Below are positions 33,741 through 46,500 of a stretch of DNA of 64,000 nucleotides, in pieces (position 1 is the stretch's first letter; the number at the start of each line of letters is the position of its first letter). The notes beneath the pieces are model-generated. The model searched no databases. It was not told the DNA's origin and worked only from the letters and a program-made list of their open reading frames with translations. The stretch is from Eudorina sp. 2006-703-Eu-15 (taxonomy: Eukaryota > Chlorophyta > Chlorophyceae > Chlamydomonadales > Volvocaceae), in the NCBI GenBank assembly GCA_003117195.1, contig BDSI01000103.1:58501-122500 (forward strand). Reading direction: 5' to 3'. Made by a program: the position numbers and the translations under genes.

Positions 33741-36700
33741 TCAAGTCAGGGATGTCGACCATTCATCTCAAATGTCGCCCCAGGCAGGGGTATCAGTTGC
33801 GTCGATGCGGCCCAGCAGTGTACGGTGTCATTATTGCGCGCCATGCCGCTGCAGCCTTTGTTCATGTCCGAGTACGCCTCTACCCGAGGGCTCCTGCATA
33901 CGCGCTTGGAATTAGGGCGCAGATGGTCTTTCGCCCGCGTTACACGGGCGGCTGCGCCGGCGTGACGGCCGCGACGGTGCCGTACCGCGAGCAACCAGCA
34001 TAGCGCGGTCTGCCAGAACAAAAACTAACAGCATTTCACCACCAAGCCACTACAGTGACAAAGCAGAAAGCAGCAGGTATTTGCGTTTCCGAGTCGACCG
34101 ATGCATATGTAGGAGATGCGTATGCAGCCAACAAACGATTTTTTCCGGCAATCGTGACAATTGTTGCGATGCGCCAAACACCTACTAAACCGGCATAAGT
34201 TAAAGCTGCAGCAGCAGCAGCAGCGGCGGCGGCAGCAGCAGCACCAGCAGCGACAACAAAACAACCACCGGAACGACGATGCGCCCCATACGGGAACCCA
34301 CCCAAAACCTTATCCGGCTTGCTCCAACAAAACGCCCGACTGTCACGATGGGCACCGACCACCACCCACCCCAACAAATGACCACCCACGCGCCGGTATC
34401 CACGAATCGCTTGGCCCGCCCAACCCGGACTCTGCCTGTGCGGCGCCCCAACCCCCATTTCTCACACGTCCAGGGAACCGCAACTTGCGACACCAACCCG
34501 ATGCGGTTGCTTTCTGAAACCCCACCCACAACTGCCTGCATATGTGCACCGCCCGCGGCCAATGACATCGTCGGGGGGCTTCCACCGAGGTATGATGAGA
34601 TGGTGGCAAACGCAAAACACAACCCCGTCCGCCACCCTCTCGTCTATCCACACCCACAGGAACCCCATCCATCGACATCCCCCGTGCTGACCCGCCACGG
34701 CAACGGGGCTCGCCGGTGGGTTGCCGGTAGCCTGCCGGCTCCGACAGCGCGGCAGCTGCGGCATTCCGGTCGTCCTCGATGTTCGTGAGGAACCGTCGTG
34801 GCCGTGAGGCAGCAGCCGCAGTACGGCCGGTGCTTGCCGTCGTACGTATGACGTCAGATTGACGCACACGCAGAGCAGCCCAAAACGTGGCCTCCGTATT
34901 CGCAGGCGACCTTCAAACCCAACTGCCGTACTATTAACGCACCGACGGGCCCCAATGCTAGGCCCCCAACGGGTCGGGGCCCCCAACGACCGCACCGGCG
35001 GCCCCAATGCAATGGGGGTCGCTTTCCGCCCCGGAACACACCCGGGGGGGGGCCCCGGGGGCCAGCACACACACACCGACCACCCAGATGGATGCCCCCT
35101 GACGACCATCAACCGACAGCGAAGACCCACAACGTCCACCCGGAAACCCCCACAACGCACACAAGCCCCCCACAGCGCGGGTTTCTCGCTGAACACACAT
35201 GCTTGGTCTGACGGGTGATGCCCGGAGGGGCTCCCCCGACCCTACCTGAACATTGTAACACTGTAACACAAGCCCCATCCTCTCACACGGCTGGCACTGA
35301 CGACATATGGGGGGCCGACGACCCCTCCCCCGCGTCCCATTTCCCTTCGAGGGAGGATAAAAACTAGGGCACGGGAGACAGAGATAGAGAAGCACCCGGG
35401 CACCCGCAACCGCTTCCACGCGGTGCACTCTCCCCACCTCTCCCCACACCACACCACACCACACCACACCACCCAGGTCGGCTGCGACCTTGTCTCTCTC
35501 GCTGCCGTACTAACGATCAAAATTGGGCAGGAGGCTGCTGCGAGCACGTGCCAGGTCAATGCGTGACGACGCGCCCGGTGGTTCGCACGACCCGATGACA
35601 GGAATGGGAACTCAGACAGAGCAAACCTCCCCACTCTGCACAATACACACCCTCGCACGCACCGATCAGTTTCCCATGGCACACTGTACACCCACGGGGT
35701 CGCTTGTTGAGCGAGCAGTGCAGTTCCAGAACACGTACACATACACACACACGCACACAAGGACAGACATGTAACGATTCATACACACGCGGGCGGCTCC
35801 ATTCACACGCACACGTACTAACACCGGCGGGTGTCCTCACTGCTGCTGCACACACACGGGGCGGCACACAAAGGGGCAACGGCGGCCGGGTCTTGTTCTT
35901 CATCGAGGACGCTAGGCCCCTGGGGAGCTCACACCTCACTGCACTTTTCAAAAGGGCCCATCCAGGGGCCCATAGGGTTGGCGACGTTTCGAACGGTGCT
36001 GCGCTCTCTGCGTGTCTCGGTCAAAACCGTACATGGCCATGCCATGTCGTAACCGTTAATAACAGTGTGGGTAGGCTTCCAGGCCCTGCCTGCCCAAGGG
36101 TGTGTCTCGGTGCATGCGCCGCAGTGCGAGAAACCTGCCCTACGGTACACACGTGTGTGTTGATGGAGGAATGAGCCGCCAGACGAGGGGTCCAGCTCGG
36201 CCGTCGAAGTGGATGATAACGCCCTGATAACTGGAATGGTTCATGACCATTGCCGGCATGGTAGCGAGCGGCATGTGTGGGTGTGTGTAAAAGATGACTG
36301 AGCCGCGTGGGTGTGTGGGTGCGTGCCCGTTTCCTTGTGCCCTTCCGACGCTGCACGGCAGTGCCCAGATGGCCATCTGCACTGCTCAGTCGGTGAGGAG
36401 GTGTGGCCGCCGCCGCCGCCGCTGCGGTGCACTGCCGCGGCAGCGGGCGATGTCCGCGTCGTCGCCAATGACCAGTGGCATTACGACCCCTCCCACCACG
36501 CACACCTCCCTGCCAGTCCGGACGCCTCGGGTGCCGCTGTGCCTCCGACACTGGGGAACGCATCAGCGTTCCCCGTCAAATGTCAGATCTAAAATAACCC
36601 CCCGTCCAGTCTCTCAAATATACCACCTGCGCATCCACATGTCCTACACCGCCACCCGCCACCCGCGTCATCTCCCCCCCGGCCAGACCGGCTATCCGAC

Positions 36701-37837
36701 ACTAATGTCCATGCACATCATGCTACCAATGGGACATCGAAACCTGAAGGCGTGATGCGTTTCTGAAATGGAAACTCGTGCAGCGACATCTCTGGAGGGG
36801 AGGGGCGGGTACAACCCAACACAACCCACCCATGCGTCCATCCATTCCGCTGTACTGCCCACCCTAAAGAGTTGGTGTCCGCGGAGAGGCTTTTTGCCTC
36901 GAAAGCTACAGCGCACCTGATACCGCAAGCCTGGCTATTTCTTAATCAACGCGCACGCAAAAATGTCGACCTGCGCCATCTCCTCCGCAATCGCCGTGCG
37001 CAATCGCATCGCCACGCTCACGCGCCTGCGCCGCATCGCCGCCGCATCCCCCGACCCGGCAACCCACATGGGTCACCCCTGGGGGCGACAGCCTTCGACC
37101 CCTCTCAGCTCCCGACACATCCGAGCGGACCAAAGCAGACTGACACGCATCGATTTATACCGTCCGGTTGGCTGGGCGACCGGATTTGGATCTCAAACTG
37201 GATCTGGGTCGGCGCAGACGCCTGCAAAGCCAGCACCGCGGCCGAGCACTTCCGCAAACCCAAGACTCGTTCGAGCAACGCTGAGCGCAACCCTGCTGCT
37301 GCCGTGCCTCGCACGCTCCTGCCTCATGCCAATCAATCAAGACCGCGAAACCGCAAAAAAAGCTGCAAACCGACAACTCCCGATGTCAGGATGGAGCGTG
37401 TCGCTCCACCCGACCTGCTGCCACAGAATACCGGTGCTGCCGCACCCAAACACGTTCACCAAGTCCGTAGGGCCCCAACCCGCACACTTCAACAAACTGA
37501 CTAGCTAGGGGAAACACCCTGCGGCCCTGCGGCACGGCAGCCTGCGGCTCGGTGCATGCGGGGCCCCCTCCCTCGGGCCTTTTGCCCCCGAAAAACCCAC
37601 GGACTGATACCGTAGTCGCCCCTACCATAAACTCCATTACGCGCACTACGCGCACAGGCGGGGTTATCCGCTTATGAAATGCACACACACACACACAAGC
37701 AAAAACGCACGCCCGGGGTCAAATCTACAAACTACAGACTTCAAACTACAAACTACGCTACACGGTCAGGTATGTGAAACAACCCGCGGGTCTCTTCTCT
37801 AAACACAAGCCCACACGCACGCACACCCGGCGCGACT

Positions 37838-40604
37838 CTACACGGGCGAGGGCGGCACCAGTCGGAACGAAGACCCCGCGCTGCTCGCCTCCGACGGGCC
37901 CCCGGCCGGCAGCTGCGCCAGTCCCGCAAACGTGGGCGGGTTGAAGATCCCGCCGGCGCTGCCGCTGTTGTACAGCGCGTAGGAGCTGCCGCTCAGATTG
38001 GCGCTGCCGCGGCGGCCGCTGCTGCCAATGGTTAGCAGCAGCGCCGGCGACATCGGGGAGTGCGCGACGGCGTCGGCGGGCCTGGCCGCCGCCGCCGCCG
38101 CCCCCGCCGTCGTCGTCGCTCCCATCGGAGATGGCAACCCATTGCCCTGCACCGCCGCCATCTGCGCCAGCAACCGCCCCTGGAGCAACGACCTCACCGT
38201 GACCTCCGCCGCCCCGGCTGCACCCCCCGTGCCGCTGCAGCACCGGCTGCTCGCCACGAACTCAAACTCGCCCTCCACGGCCCCCTGCTCGTCCAGTCGA
38301 CTCGACGCGTACACGTGCCCGCCCTCGGCTCCGAGACCGCCGCATGGGGCGGCATCGCCGTCCGCGAAGCCCCAGCCGCGCCCGGCGGCGGCGGCGGCGG
38401 TGGCCGCGGCCAGCGCCGTCGCTGCGACAGGCGACACGGCGGCTCGGCCGCCGATCAGGCGCGGGGTGTCCGGTCGGCCGCCGGATGCGGTCCGCCGCCA
38501 CAGCCGCGCCGCTGCCGGCAGCTCCAAGCCGCCGACGCCGCCGACGCCGCCGCTGGCGAAGCCGCTCGCGAAGCCGCTGGCGGTGCCGCCACCCCCGTGC
38601 ATACGACCCCCGAGCCGCAGACCTGGGGGTAGAGTAATGCCGTTGGCGGCCGCCGACGCCGCCGCTGCGGAGGTGGCGGCGGCGGCGCCGCCGCCGTACT
38701 GCGACCGCCCCGGGGACACCGGGCTGTCCGACACGCTCAGGGACGCGACCTGGCAGGGTCCCGCCTCCAAGTCTTCACGGCGCACCTCCCCGTCCACGTC
38801 GCCGTCAGGGGCCAAGCCCCGAGGCCACTGCTGTGCGCCTTTGCAGGATCCGCTGACGCCAGTGTCGCCGCCGGCACCACCGCCACCGCCACCGCCACCG
38901 CCGCCGTAGTCATCGGCGTCATCGTCGTCGCCCAGCCACATCGGCGAGCCCTGGCCCCGTTCCAAGAGGTCCTGATCCGAGTCGGCGTCCGGGAAGCCGG
39001 ACGACGGTACGGCGACGCGCAGCGGGGCCGGCCTGTCGGTGCCACCAACGGTCTCCGCCGCTCGCGAGGCCTCCATGCCGCCGAGGGTCCTTCCGACGGC
39101 GCCGCGGCCGCTGCACGCACTGCCGCCGCCGCCGTCCCAGCCAGCGGCCGCCGCCGTCCCCTCCCCGAGCTCCGCAGATCCGTGACCGCCGCCGCCGCCG
39201 CCGCCGCCGCTGCCGCCAACAGCGCCTCGGCCCGCGGCCTGCCCTGACACCCCACCGAGAGCCGCGGCGTTCCCGTCGCCGTTTCCAGCTGCCTGCCTGC
39301 CGCCATCCATGGCATGACCAGCTGCGGCGGCGACGGAGGAGGCAGCAGCGGCGGCGAGGGCACGGGCGGAGCCCGCATGCGCTCCGGAACCCAGGAGGCC
39401 CTCGGAGACGATCACCGTCGGGACCCCCCTGCCGGTCGCGCTGTCGGAGACGCAGCCCTCGTCCTCCTCGTCCACTCGGTCGCAGATGATGTACGGCATA
39501 TGGCCGTCGGTTGTGGACAGCCGCAGGCGGTTGCCCGGGGACAGCCGTACCATGGACGACGGCGCGGCGCTCAGCGTGCTCAGCATGGCCGACGAGGCCA
39601 TGATTGAGGCCCAGTCGCTGGCTCCCGCCAGGGAGCAGGAGGAGGGGCTGGCGCGCTGGTGGCCCCCTCCCTGCAGCACCGCGTACACATTGGCAGAGAG
39701 GAGGGTTCGGTCGCCCTGCGTGTCGGCCCCGTGGGGGCCCCCCGTGGGGTAGGGCGGAGGAGGAGGGGATGGCGGAGGCGAGAGCACGCCGGCACCGCCG
39801 CCGCCGGCGGCGGAGGAGCGTGCTGGAAGAGGCAGCTGCAGCTGCAGCTGCAACTGCGGCTGCGACGGCTGCTGCTGCTGCTGCTGTGGCGGCGGGGACG
39901 GAGACAGGAGCTGTGCATCGCCGAGGAGATGGGGCTGGTGGGGCGGAGACCGCCCTTCAGCAGCAGCGCCACCACCACCACCTCCACCACCGCCACCGGG
40001 GTCGTCCTCGCTCACCGAAGGGACCAGCAGGCCCGGGCTCGAGCCGCCGCCGGTCCGCTGGCGCCAGCCATACCTGCCGCGCTGCTGCAGCTGCTGAAGC
40101 AGCAGCTGCGGCTGCAGCGGCAGCTGCTGGTCGTCGCTGCTGTCCGGCAGTACGGCCGAGTGCTGTACGGGGACCGGCGGCCGCGGCGGCCGGCCAACTC
40201 GACGACCGCCGGCGGCGACGGCAGCCGCCAGATCGATCTCCAGGACGCAGGGCGAGACGTTGGGTCGGGTGAGGGGCTGGTTCTGGGGTGTGGAGGGCGT
40301 CCTGGGGCTGCTGCTCGTGGGGAGCGGCCCCGAGTTGTGGGCGGGCAGCTGCAGTCTGGCCGGCCGTGAGTCCGCCAGGCCCGGCGTGGTGGATGCCGCG
40401 ACGCCGCCCGGGCCAGCGGCGGCGGCGGCTGCGGCGGCGGCGCCGCTGTTGCCGTACACCACGTTGCTGGGCGCGGAGGCGTGCGCGGATGCCGTGACGG
40501 CGAGCGGGGACTGCGGCGGTGCCACAGGGCTGGAGGGCACTCGGACGCGTGCGGAGGCCGACAGCGGCGGCAGAATCGGGTTGTACGCGTTCTCGGACCG
40601 GAGC
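37838..40604 (-). other. Last exon of the cyclase: 922-residue disordered tail
   Basis: A single 2,767-nt exon joined in phase 2 after ...DEAFQC. It is rich in Gly, Ala, Ser, Pro and Gln, with short ordered-looking patches (DGHMPYIICDRVDEEDEGCV; LLTIGSSGRRGSANLSGSSY) and several SP/SPP sites that could be phosphorylated. No known domain is recognised. The stop codon is at 37838-37840. Confidence 0.75.
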
Positions 40605-43534
40605 CTGCAGGGGGTCACACACGAGAATGAGGATTATGTGGCGGGGCGACAGGGCGACAGGGCGGTGCGGTGCGGCGGGGGCCGAGGGTTGAGGCGCGAT
40701 GACCTCGCGCGGGGGCGGGCCGGGGCGGGGCGGCTGCGCTTCCCCCGCTAAGGGATCCTTCCGGCGAGGGGACGCTGCTCGATCCGCGATTTCTGTGGCT
40801 GCGTGTCCGGTGGCGGAGCGGGAGAGGCCACATAGCCCCGATACACAAAAGAGGTGCCGGTGCGCGGGCAGCCAGCGGCCCGATCCGAGACATCCCCGAG
40901 AGATCCGAGAGATCCGGCTGCGACCTGGACTGGAAAGCTGTTCCCATCACGTGCCGGTGTCTGTGCCGGGCAGCCCCGCTCCGTCCAATACGGACAGACA
41001 CCGTACGTCAACATCTCATGCTCAAGCGCCCTCCGAGCACGGTCAAACACGGTCAAACACGGTCGAGCACGGTCAAAAACGGTCGAGCACGGTCAAACAC
41101 GGTCCAGCACGGTCGAGCACGGTCATGGACGATCAGGGACGACAAGAAAGACTCGACGAAAGACTTTGTATTTCAGTGCCGCCAGTGGGCCATCTGCCGG
41201 TCGTCTGGGCGCCCCAATCGTGGTCGCGTCGTCTCTCCTCATCGTCTGCGGCCCTATGTACTCACTCGCACTGGAAGGCCTCATCGACGGTCCTCACGCT
41301 GAGCCGCGTGCCCGCAAACAGCCGCACCAGCTGCAGCTCCAGCGCCACCCGATCCGTCAACTCCTCGCCCGCCGATGCGGCGGCGGACCCCTCGCCACCG
41401 GCGGCGGCGTCTGCGCCGGCGCCATAACCGTTCGCAGCCGCGGCCTCCAGGGCCGAAGGTACTGCGGCGCCGCCGCCGCTCGTCGCCACGACTGTCGGCT
41501 GTCCGCCCTCCTCGCGGCCGTCCGGCGGCGGCGGCGCCGCCGCCGCCTTGCCGCTGTTGGCTCCATACAGGGACCCGCGGCTGGACACCGCCGCCGCCGC
41601 CGCCACCGGGCTGCCGAGGCCCGCCGGTCCGACCACCGGCGGAAGCGCCCCACTCCCGGTTGCCTGAAGCGTCAGCTGCTGCGGCGGCTGCAGCGGCAGC
41701 GGCGGCAGCGGCGCCGCCGCCACCGGTCCGGCCCAGCCGGACGCCGTGACAGCTAGCGCCTGTTGTGCCTGCAGGATCGCCCGCTGGGTGGCCTTGTCGC
41801 AGAGGACCTTGCCGCTGGGGGCCGCCTCCGACAGCCTCATCGCCCGACTGACCGCCCTGCGGAGTGCCAAGGGACCCGTGGCGCAGTCATGGCGTCCCAC
41901 TCAAAGCGACCCAAGAACGTTTTGGCATCACTCGAAACCCACAAAGCGCTGGAGGGTGGTGCGACGCGTTGTACGGCAAAGTACATCGTGCTTCGGACAC
42001 TTAAGTTTCCCTATATACGGTACTCCGCCTCCGCCCCATACCCACCTGCCCGTGTACGTGAGCGAGTGGGTTTTGCCGCTGATGGTCCAGTCGAGTGTGC
42101 CGGTCGCGATGCCCACGTGGATCCTGTACGACAGAACGACGATGGCAGTACAGCAGCATGAAGGAGCAACGAAAAGGCTTCGACACAGCAGCGCGCGACG
42201 CGCACGGGATCGCGCTCATCCAAACGCTGTACCGTATGCGAGGGCAAGGAGCACAAGGAATACCGCTGTCTTGGTTGACCCTGAGGAGCCTCGTCGAATT
42301 CAGGACAGCGGGGCGTCCACCACACCCTCCCTGCCTTCGTTCCACATCGACATTGCGGACAGCAGGGCGGAGAGCGCTCCCTCACGCCCGCGGGGAGCCC
42401 ACCGCCCAATCACATGTACGGGGGACCGTGTACCCGTCATCGAGCACAACGGCTGCGGGATCGCCACTGCAAGCACTGGCGATCACGGCGTGCGCGGCAT
42501 CACGGCGCTGCCGCCACACGTATAGCGGCTGCGCCCCCACATCCGCACCCGCGGCTGCGTGGGCAAGCGCACGAACTCAGGCACGCACCCACCTCAAGCC
42601 ACGCAGGAGCAGCCGGCCCCGCCTGCCAGCAACGGCGCCGCCGGCACCAGCGCCGACACCGGCACCGAGGCCACTTGTCTGCGGCCGGAGCGTCGCGGCC
42701 GCAGCAGCAGCAGCCGCGGGGGCCCCTCTCGGCGACCCCACAGCGACGGGCACAGTGCCCTCCTGGAGACTGCGCCGCCGCGTCGCACGCGACCCAGATG
42801 GCATGAAGAGCGGGCCGCTGCGCGGCTGCGTGGGGTGACCCAGCGCCGCCGCAACCGCGGTCAGACCGCCGACCCCTCCTCCTCCTCCTCCTCCTCCTCC
42901 TCGTCCTGGCGCGGACGGTACCCCCTCGTAACCCAAGGAGACAGGCCCCGGGCCCAGCGGCGGGAGCGGAACGGACCTCGCAAAGGGCTGAGTCGCGGCC
43001 GACCTGCCACGCTCCCGGCCGCTGATGTCCGACACGCCGGACGAGCTGCGCCGCACGGCGGCGGCGCTTCCACCGTCGCCGTACAAGTCCGACGCCGAGG
43101 GCCACCCGGCGGTCAGGCGCGTCAGGGCGGGGTCGAGCTCGGTTTCGGGTTGCTCCAGGTCTTTGTCGCCGGTGCGGGTGCCAGCGGCGGAGCCGCCCCC
43201 GGAGCCGCAACCGTTTCCGGGGGCCCCCTCGCCGCCGCAGCCCCCCTCCGGATCCAGCTCGGCCCCTTCCTCCGGACTGCCCGCAGCGGTGCCGCAACCT
43301 TCCGTGGCTCGTATGTCAGCGCCGCCGCTGCGGAACGAGAACCCGCTCTCCGCCACGTGCAAGCTCGTCCCCGTCGTCGCGAACGGGCCGGGGGCAGGTG
43401 CGAGCTCGAGCTCGCCGCACGCGGAGTGACGCTGTTGCTGCTGCTCCTGCTGTTGGGGTGCAAGTAGCAGGTGCGGCTTGCTGAGCGGCCAGCGCTGACG
43501 AGGCGGAATCGGCACGGCCGGGGCCATCCGGGAG

Positions 43535-43569
<35 letters not shown>

Positions 43570-46500
43570 GAGCAGTAGCAGCTGCTGAAGCTGAAAGTGG
43601 CGGTGGTGCGGCTGGGGATGCAATGACGACGGCACGACGCCGTCGACAGTCGACCTCCGGAACGCGTGCGGCCGCACCGGCGGCGGCGGCGGCAACGCCA
43701 CAAACGACGACGGCGAGTCGCAACCCCTACCCCAAGGCGAGCTGGGATCGGCGCTATCACTGCCGGTGCCGCCGCCACCACCACCGCAACTCGCTGCGAG
43801 CCCACTGCCCTGGGCCCCCAGCGCGGACGCGTCGACAGCCCTGTCCGTACTGCCGTGGTTTCGGAGCAGATGCTCCGCCAGGAGCGCTAGGGCCCGAGTC
43901 CGATGGTCCACGGGGGGAACGGTGCTGGCGCTGCCGAGGGCCTCGGCGTCGTTCCCTACCGGCGCCGCCGCAGCTGCAATGCTCTGCTTATCGGACGAAA
44001 CCGGGAAAGCAGCGGCGGCGGGGCTGACGGCCCCGGGCGCGGTGACGCGGGCGCCGTTGAGGGGCCCGAGGTACGGCCCCGATGAGCGGAAGAGGCAATC
44101 GATGGAATGGCGGTGGCGGCGCAACGGCGGCGAGGCGCCAGTCCGTGACAGCAGCTCCAGTGCACCTGATACAGGATGGAGGAGGGGATACATGGGTGAT
44201 CGGGCGGTGATTGTTTCGCGATTTCGCTGTCTTTATTGACAAAAAAGGGATATATGGGACGTTGGCAGACATTGGCAGACAAAACTCGCACCGCGCTGCT
44301 GCACAGAGCAAAGGTCCGGACTGTACCATCGAGGATCTCCGATGAGGTAATGCAGCGATTTGCGGTGCGACATCGTGTGACACCGTTGAGAGCACGCTAC
44401 GGCCGTCGCCGCAGCCAAAGGCGAGGCGTGCCTTTTGATGTCATTTTCTTAAGCTGTCGAAAGTCCGCGAACGCAACCCTTTCGGTAAACTCTAGAACTT
44501 TGATCCGGACCCGGACCCGGACCGGCCTTCCCCGCATCGCGCCAAGGCGCAGGCACCCCGGCGCACCTTCCGAGGCGTCATCGCCGTCGCTCTCCGTGGA
44601 GGGTGCCCGCAGCAGCTCCGTGCGATTGGAGGAGGCGTGGCCGACCCGGGGCCTGGAGGGCACACAGCCGGACACACGTGCCACCAGACGCAGAACGGGC
44701 GAGAGAGAGGGAGAGGGACATATGGTGGGACCCCGAGCATATGGTGGGACCCTGAGCATATGGTGGGACCCTGAGAGGTTCCCAGTGAGAACTGACGACG
44801 CGGTGCTCGTGGGTTACAAACACACACGCACACTCTTCATTCGCCCCCAGCCACCCAGGCCCCCACCCAATACCGAATCGTATGCCTCCTACCAAAGCCC
44901 TGCACCCCTCCCACCTTCCTGACAACCGGCGCTGCGCGCCCCGCAGCACCATCGGGATGGACGACTCGCTGCGCCCCGCAGCCAAACCCGCACCGCCACC
45001 GCCACCGCCGATCCGGTGGTTGCTTCCCTCCCGGGAGTAGTTGGCCCGGGCAAACGGCGCCAGCGACGTCCAGCGCAGCCGCGGCGTGCCCGACTCCGAC
45101 GGCGGCTGACTGGCGTCCGTGGCGCCGAGGGTGCCGCCGTCGTAGGCCTTGACGGGCTCCCCCAGCTCGTGCTGCAGCAGCTCCTGGGGCCAGGGGGCGC
45201 GCAGCAGGGCGGCGCGCAAGTGCAGCGCCCAGGCCACTGCGAAGACGGTGGACGGGAAGGCGGCCCGGACGTCCGCGGGGGTCGCGGAGACCTGCGGCGG
45301 GGCAGGGTGGGCACGCGGGGACGCAGGGATGGCGGATAGCCAGGCCGGCAGGCAGACGGGTGTTGAGGCGGGCGGGCAGCGAAGGAGGCGAGGGGGGTTC
45401 CCAGTGGCGCTCTTCAAATGGGAATTACTCGTCGTCACAGTTTTGCTAGGGCAAGTATTAAGTACGAGATGCATACAGGTGCCCCCACCGTCATCGCGGC
45501 ATCAAAAGGAAGGAGGGAGCTACTCACCGCAACAGAGGGAGTCGAGGGATATGCCCTGGCTGAGGCCGCGGCCCGTGCGCAGTGAGGGTTGACCCGACGG
45601 GATACCTAAACCCTAGACCCTGAAACCCTATTACCTCCAGAGGCTCAACTCGATGAGGTACGGTACCTCCCCAGTGCAGCACACGATACCCCGGTCGCCG
45701 CAACCACCACACTTCGCCCCCGTGCCTCGTATAGCCCCGACGCACCAACCTGCCCAAGGCCCAACCCACCAGGTACGCCCCGGGCGCGCGCTGAAGCTCC
45801 GAGATCGCCGTGCGCACAAACAGCCGCAGCGACTCGGCCGCCACCCGTCCGTCCCACCGCAGCAGCGACGCCGCCGCGGGCACGCGTACGACCGCGTACG
45901 ACACCCGGCCGAGCGGCGCGTCGTACACGTCCTGCACGGGCGGCTTCTGCGGCGAGAACCTCGGCGGCGGCACCAGCGCCAGGCGCTGCGACAGCGTGGG
46001 GGACGTGACGAGGTACACGGCCTCCAGACCCAGCTGCGACTTTGCGAACGCCAACGCGGCTTGGTGCTGGTGGTGGCGGCCGTGGTGGTGCTGGTGGGGA
46101 TGATCATCGGATTCGTTGGGGTGGCTGGGATGATGTCGCTGCTGCCGCTGCTGCTGCTGTGAGTGCGGGTGCTCGGAGTGCAGCGGCGTGGGGCACCAGG
46201 AGGGGGGAGCGGAGGGGCTGCCGCCCTGGCCCTTGGGGGAGCCGCCGCTGGTGTGCTCCGGAACCCGGGGCAGCGGGCTCTGGAGCTCGACTGCCTGCCA
46301 GCTCTGGAAGGCCAGGACCTCAGACCGGAGGACGGAGTCGTCCTGGCCCTGGACGAGGGCTTCGGTGACATCACCGACCACTGTTCGGGACGAGGAAGGC
46401 ATGATGAAGCTGCTGGCGCCTGGCTTCGAGACCTCGCCGGCGGCGGCGGTGGTGGTGATGGTGGTCGGGTTGCCGGTCGCGGTTCGGAACATGGGTGGCG

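Larger units (their letters stand above)
32044..37837. other. Non-coding region between convergent PPDK and cyclase genes
   Basis: About 5.8 kb with no gene I can support. Open frames here lack family motifs and change frame without splice logic. It contains PPDK 3' UTR sequence, a TGTAA at 33670, a 33-bp perfect hairpin (33708-33740), a CAG/CGG repeat (34207-34250), an ACACC repeat (35445-35474), a module-B-like piece (37331-37358) and several small CA tracts. No TTACA (TGTAA on the minus strand) is seen close to the cyclase stop. Confidence 0.5.

Noticed and set aside
32044..37837. A gene in the 5.8-kb gap between PPDK and the cyclase
   Set aside because: Open frames of up to about 240 codons exist on both strands, but none has a family motif, sensible splice partners or the strong third-position GC of neighbouring genes.
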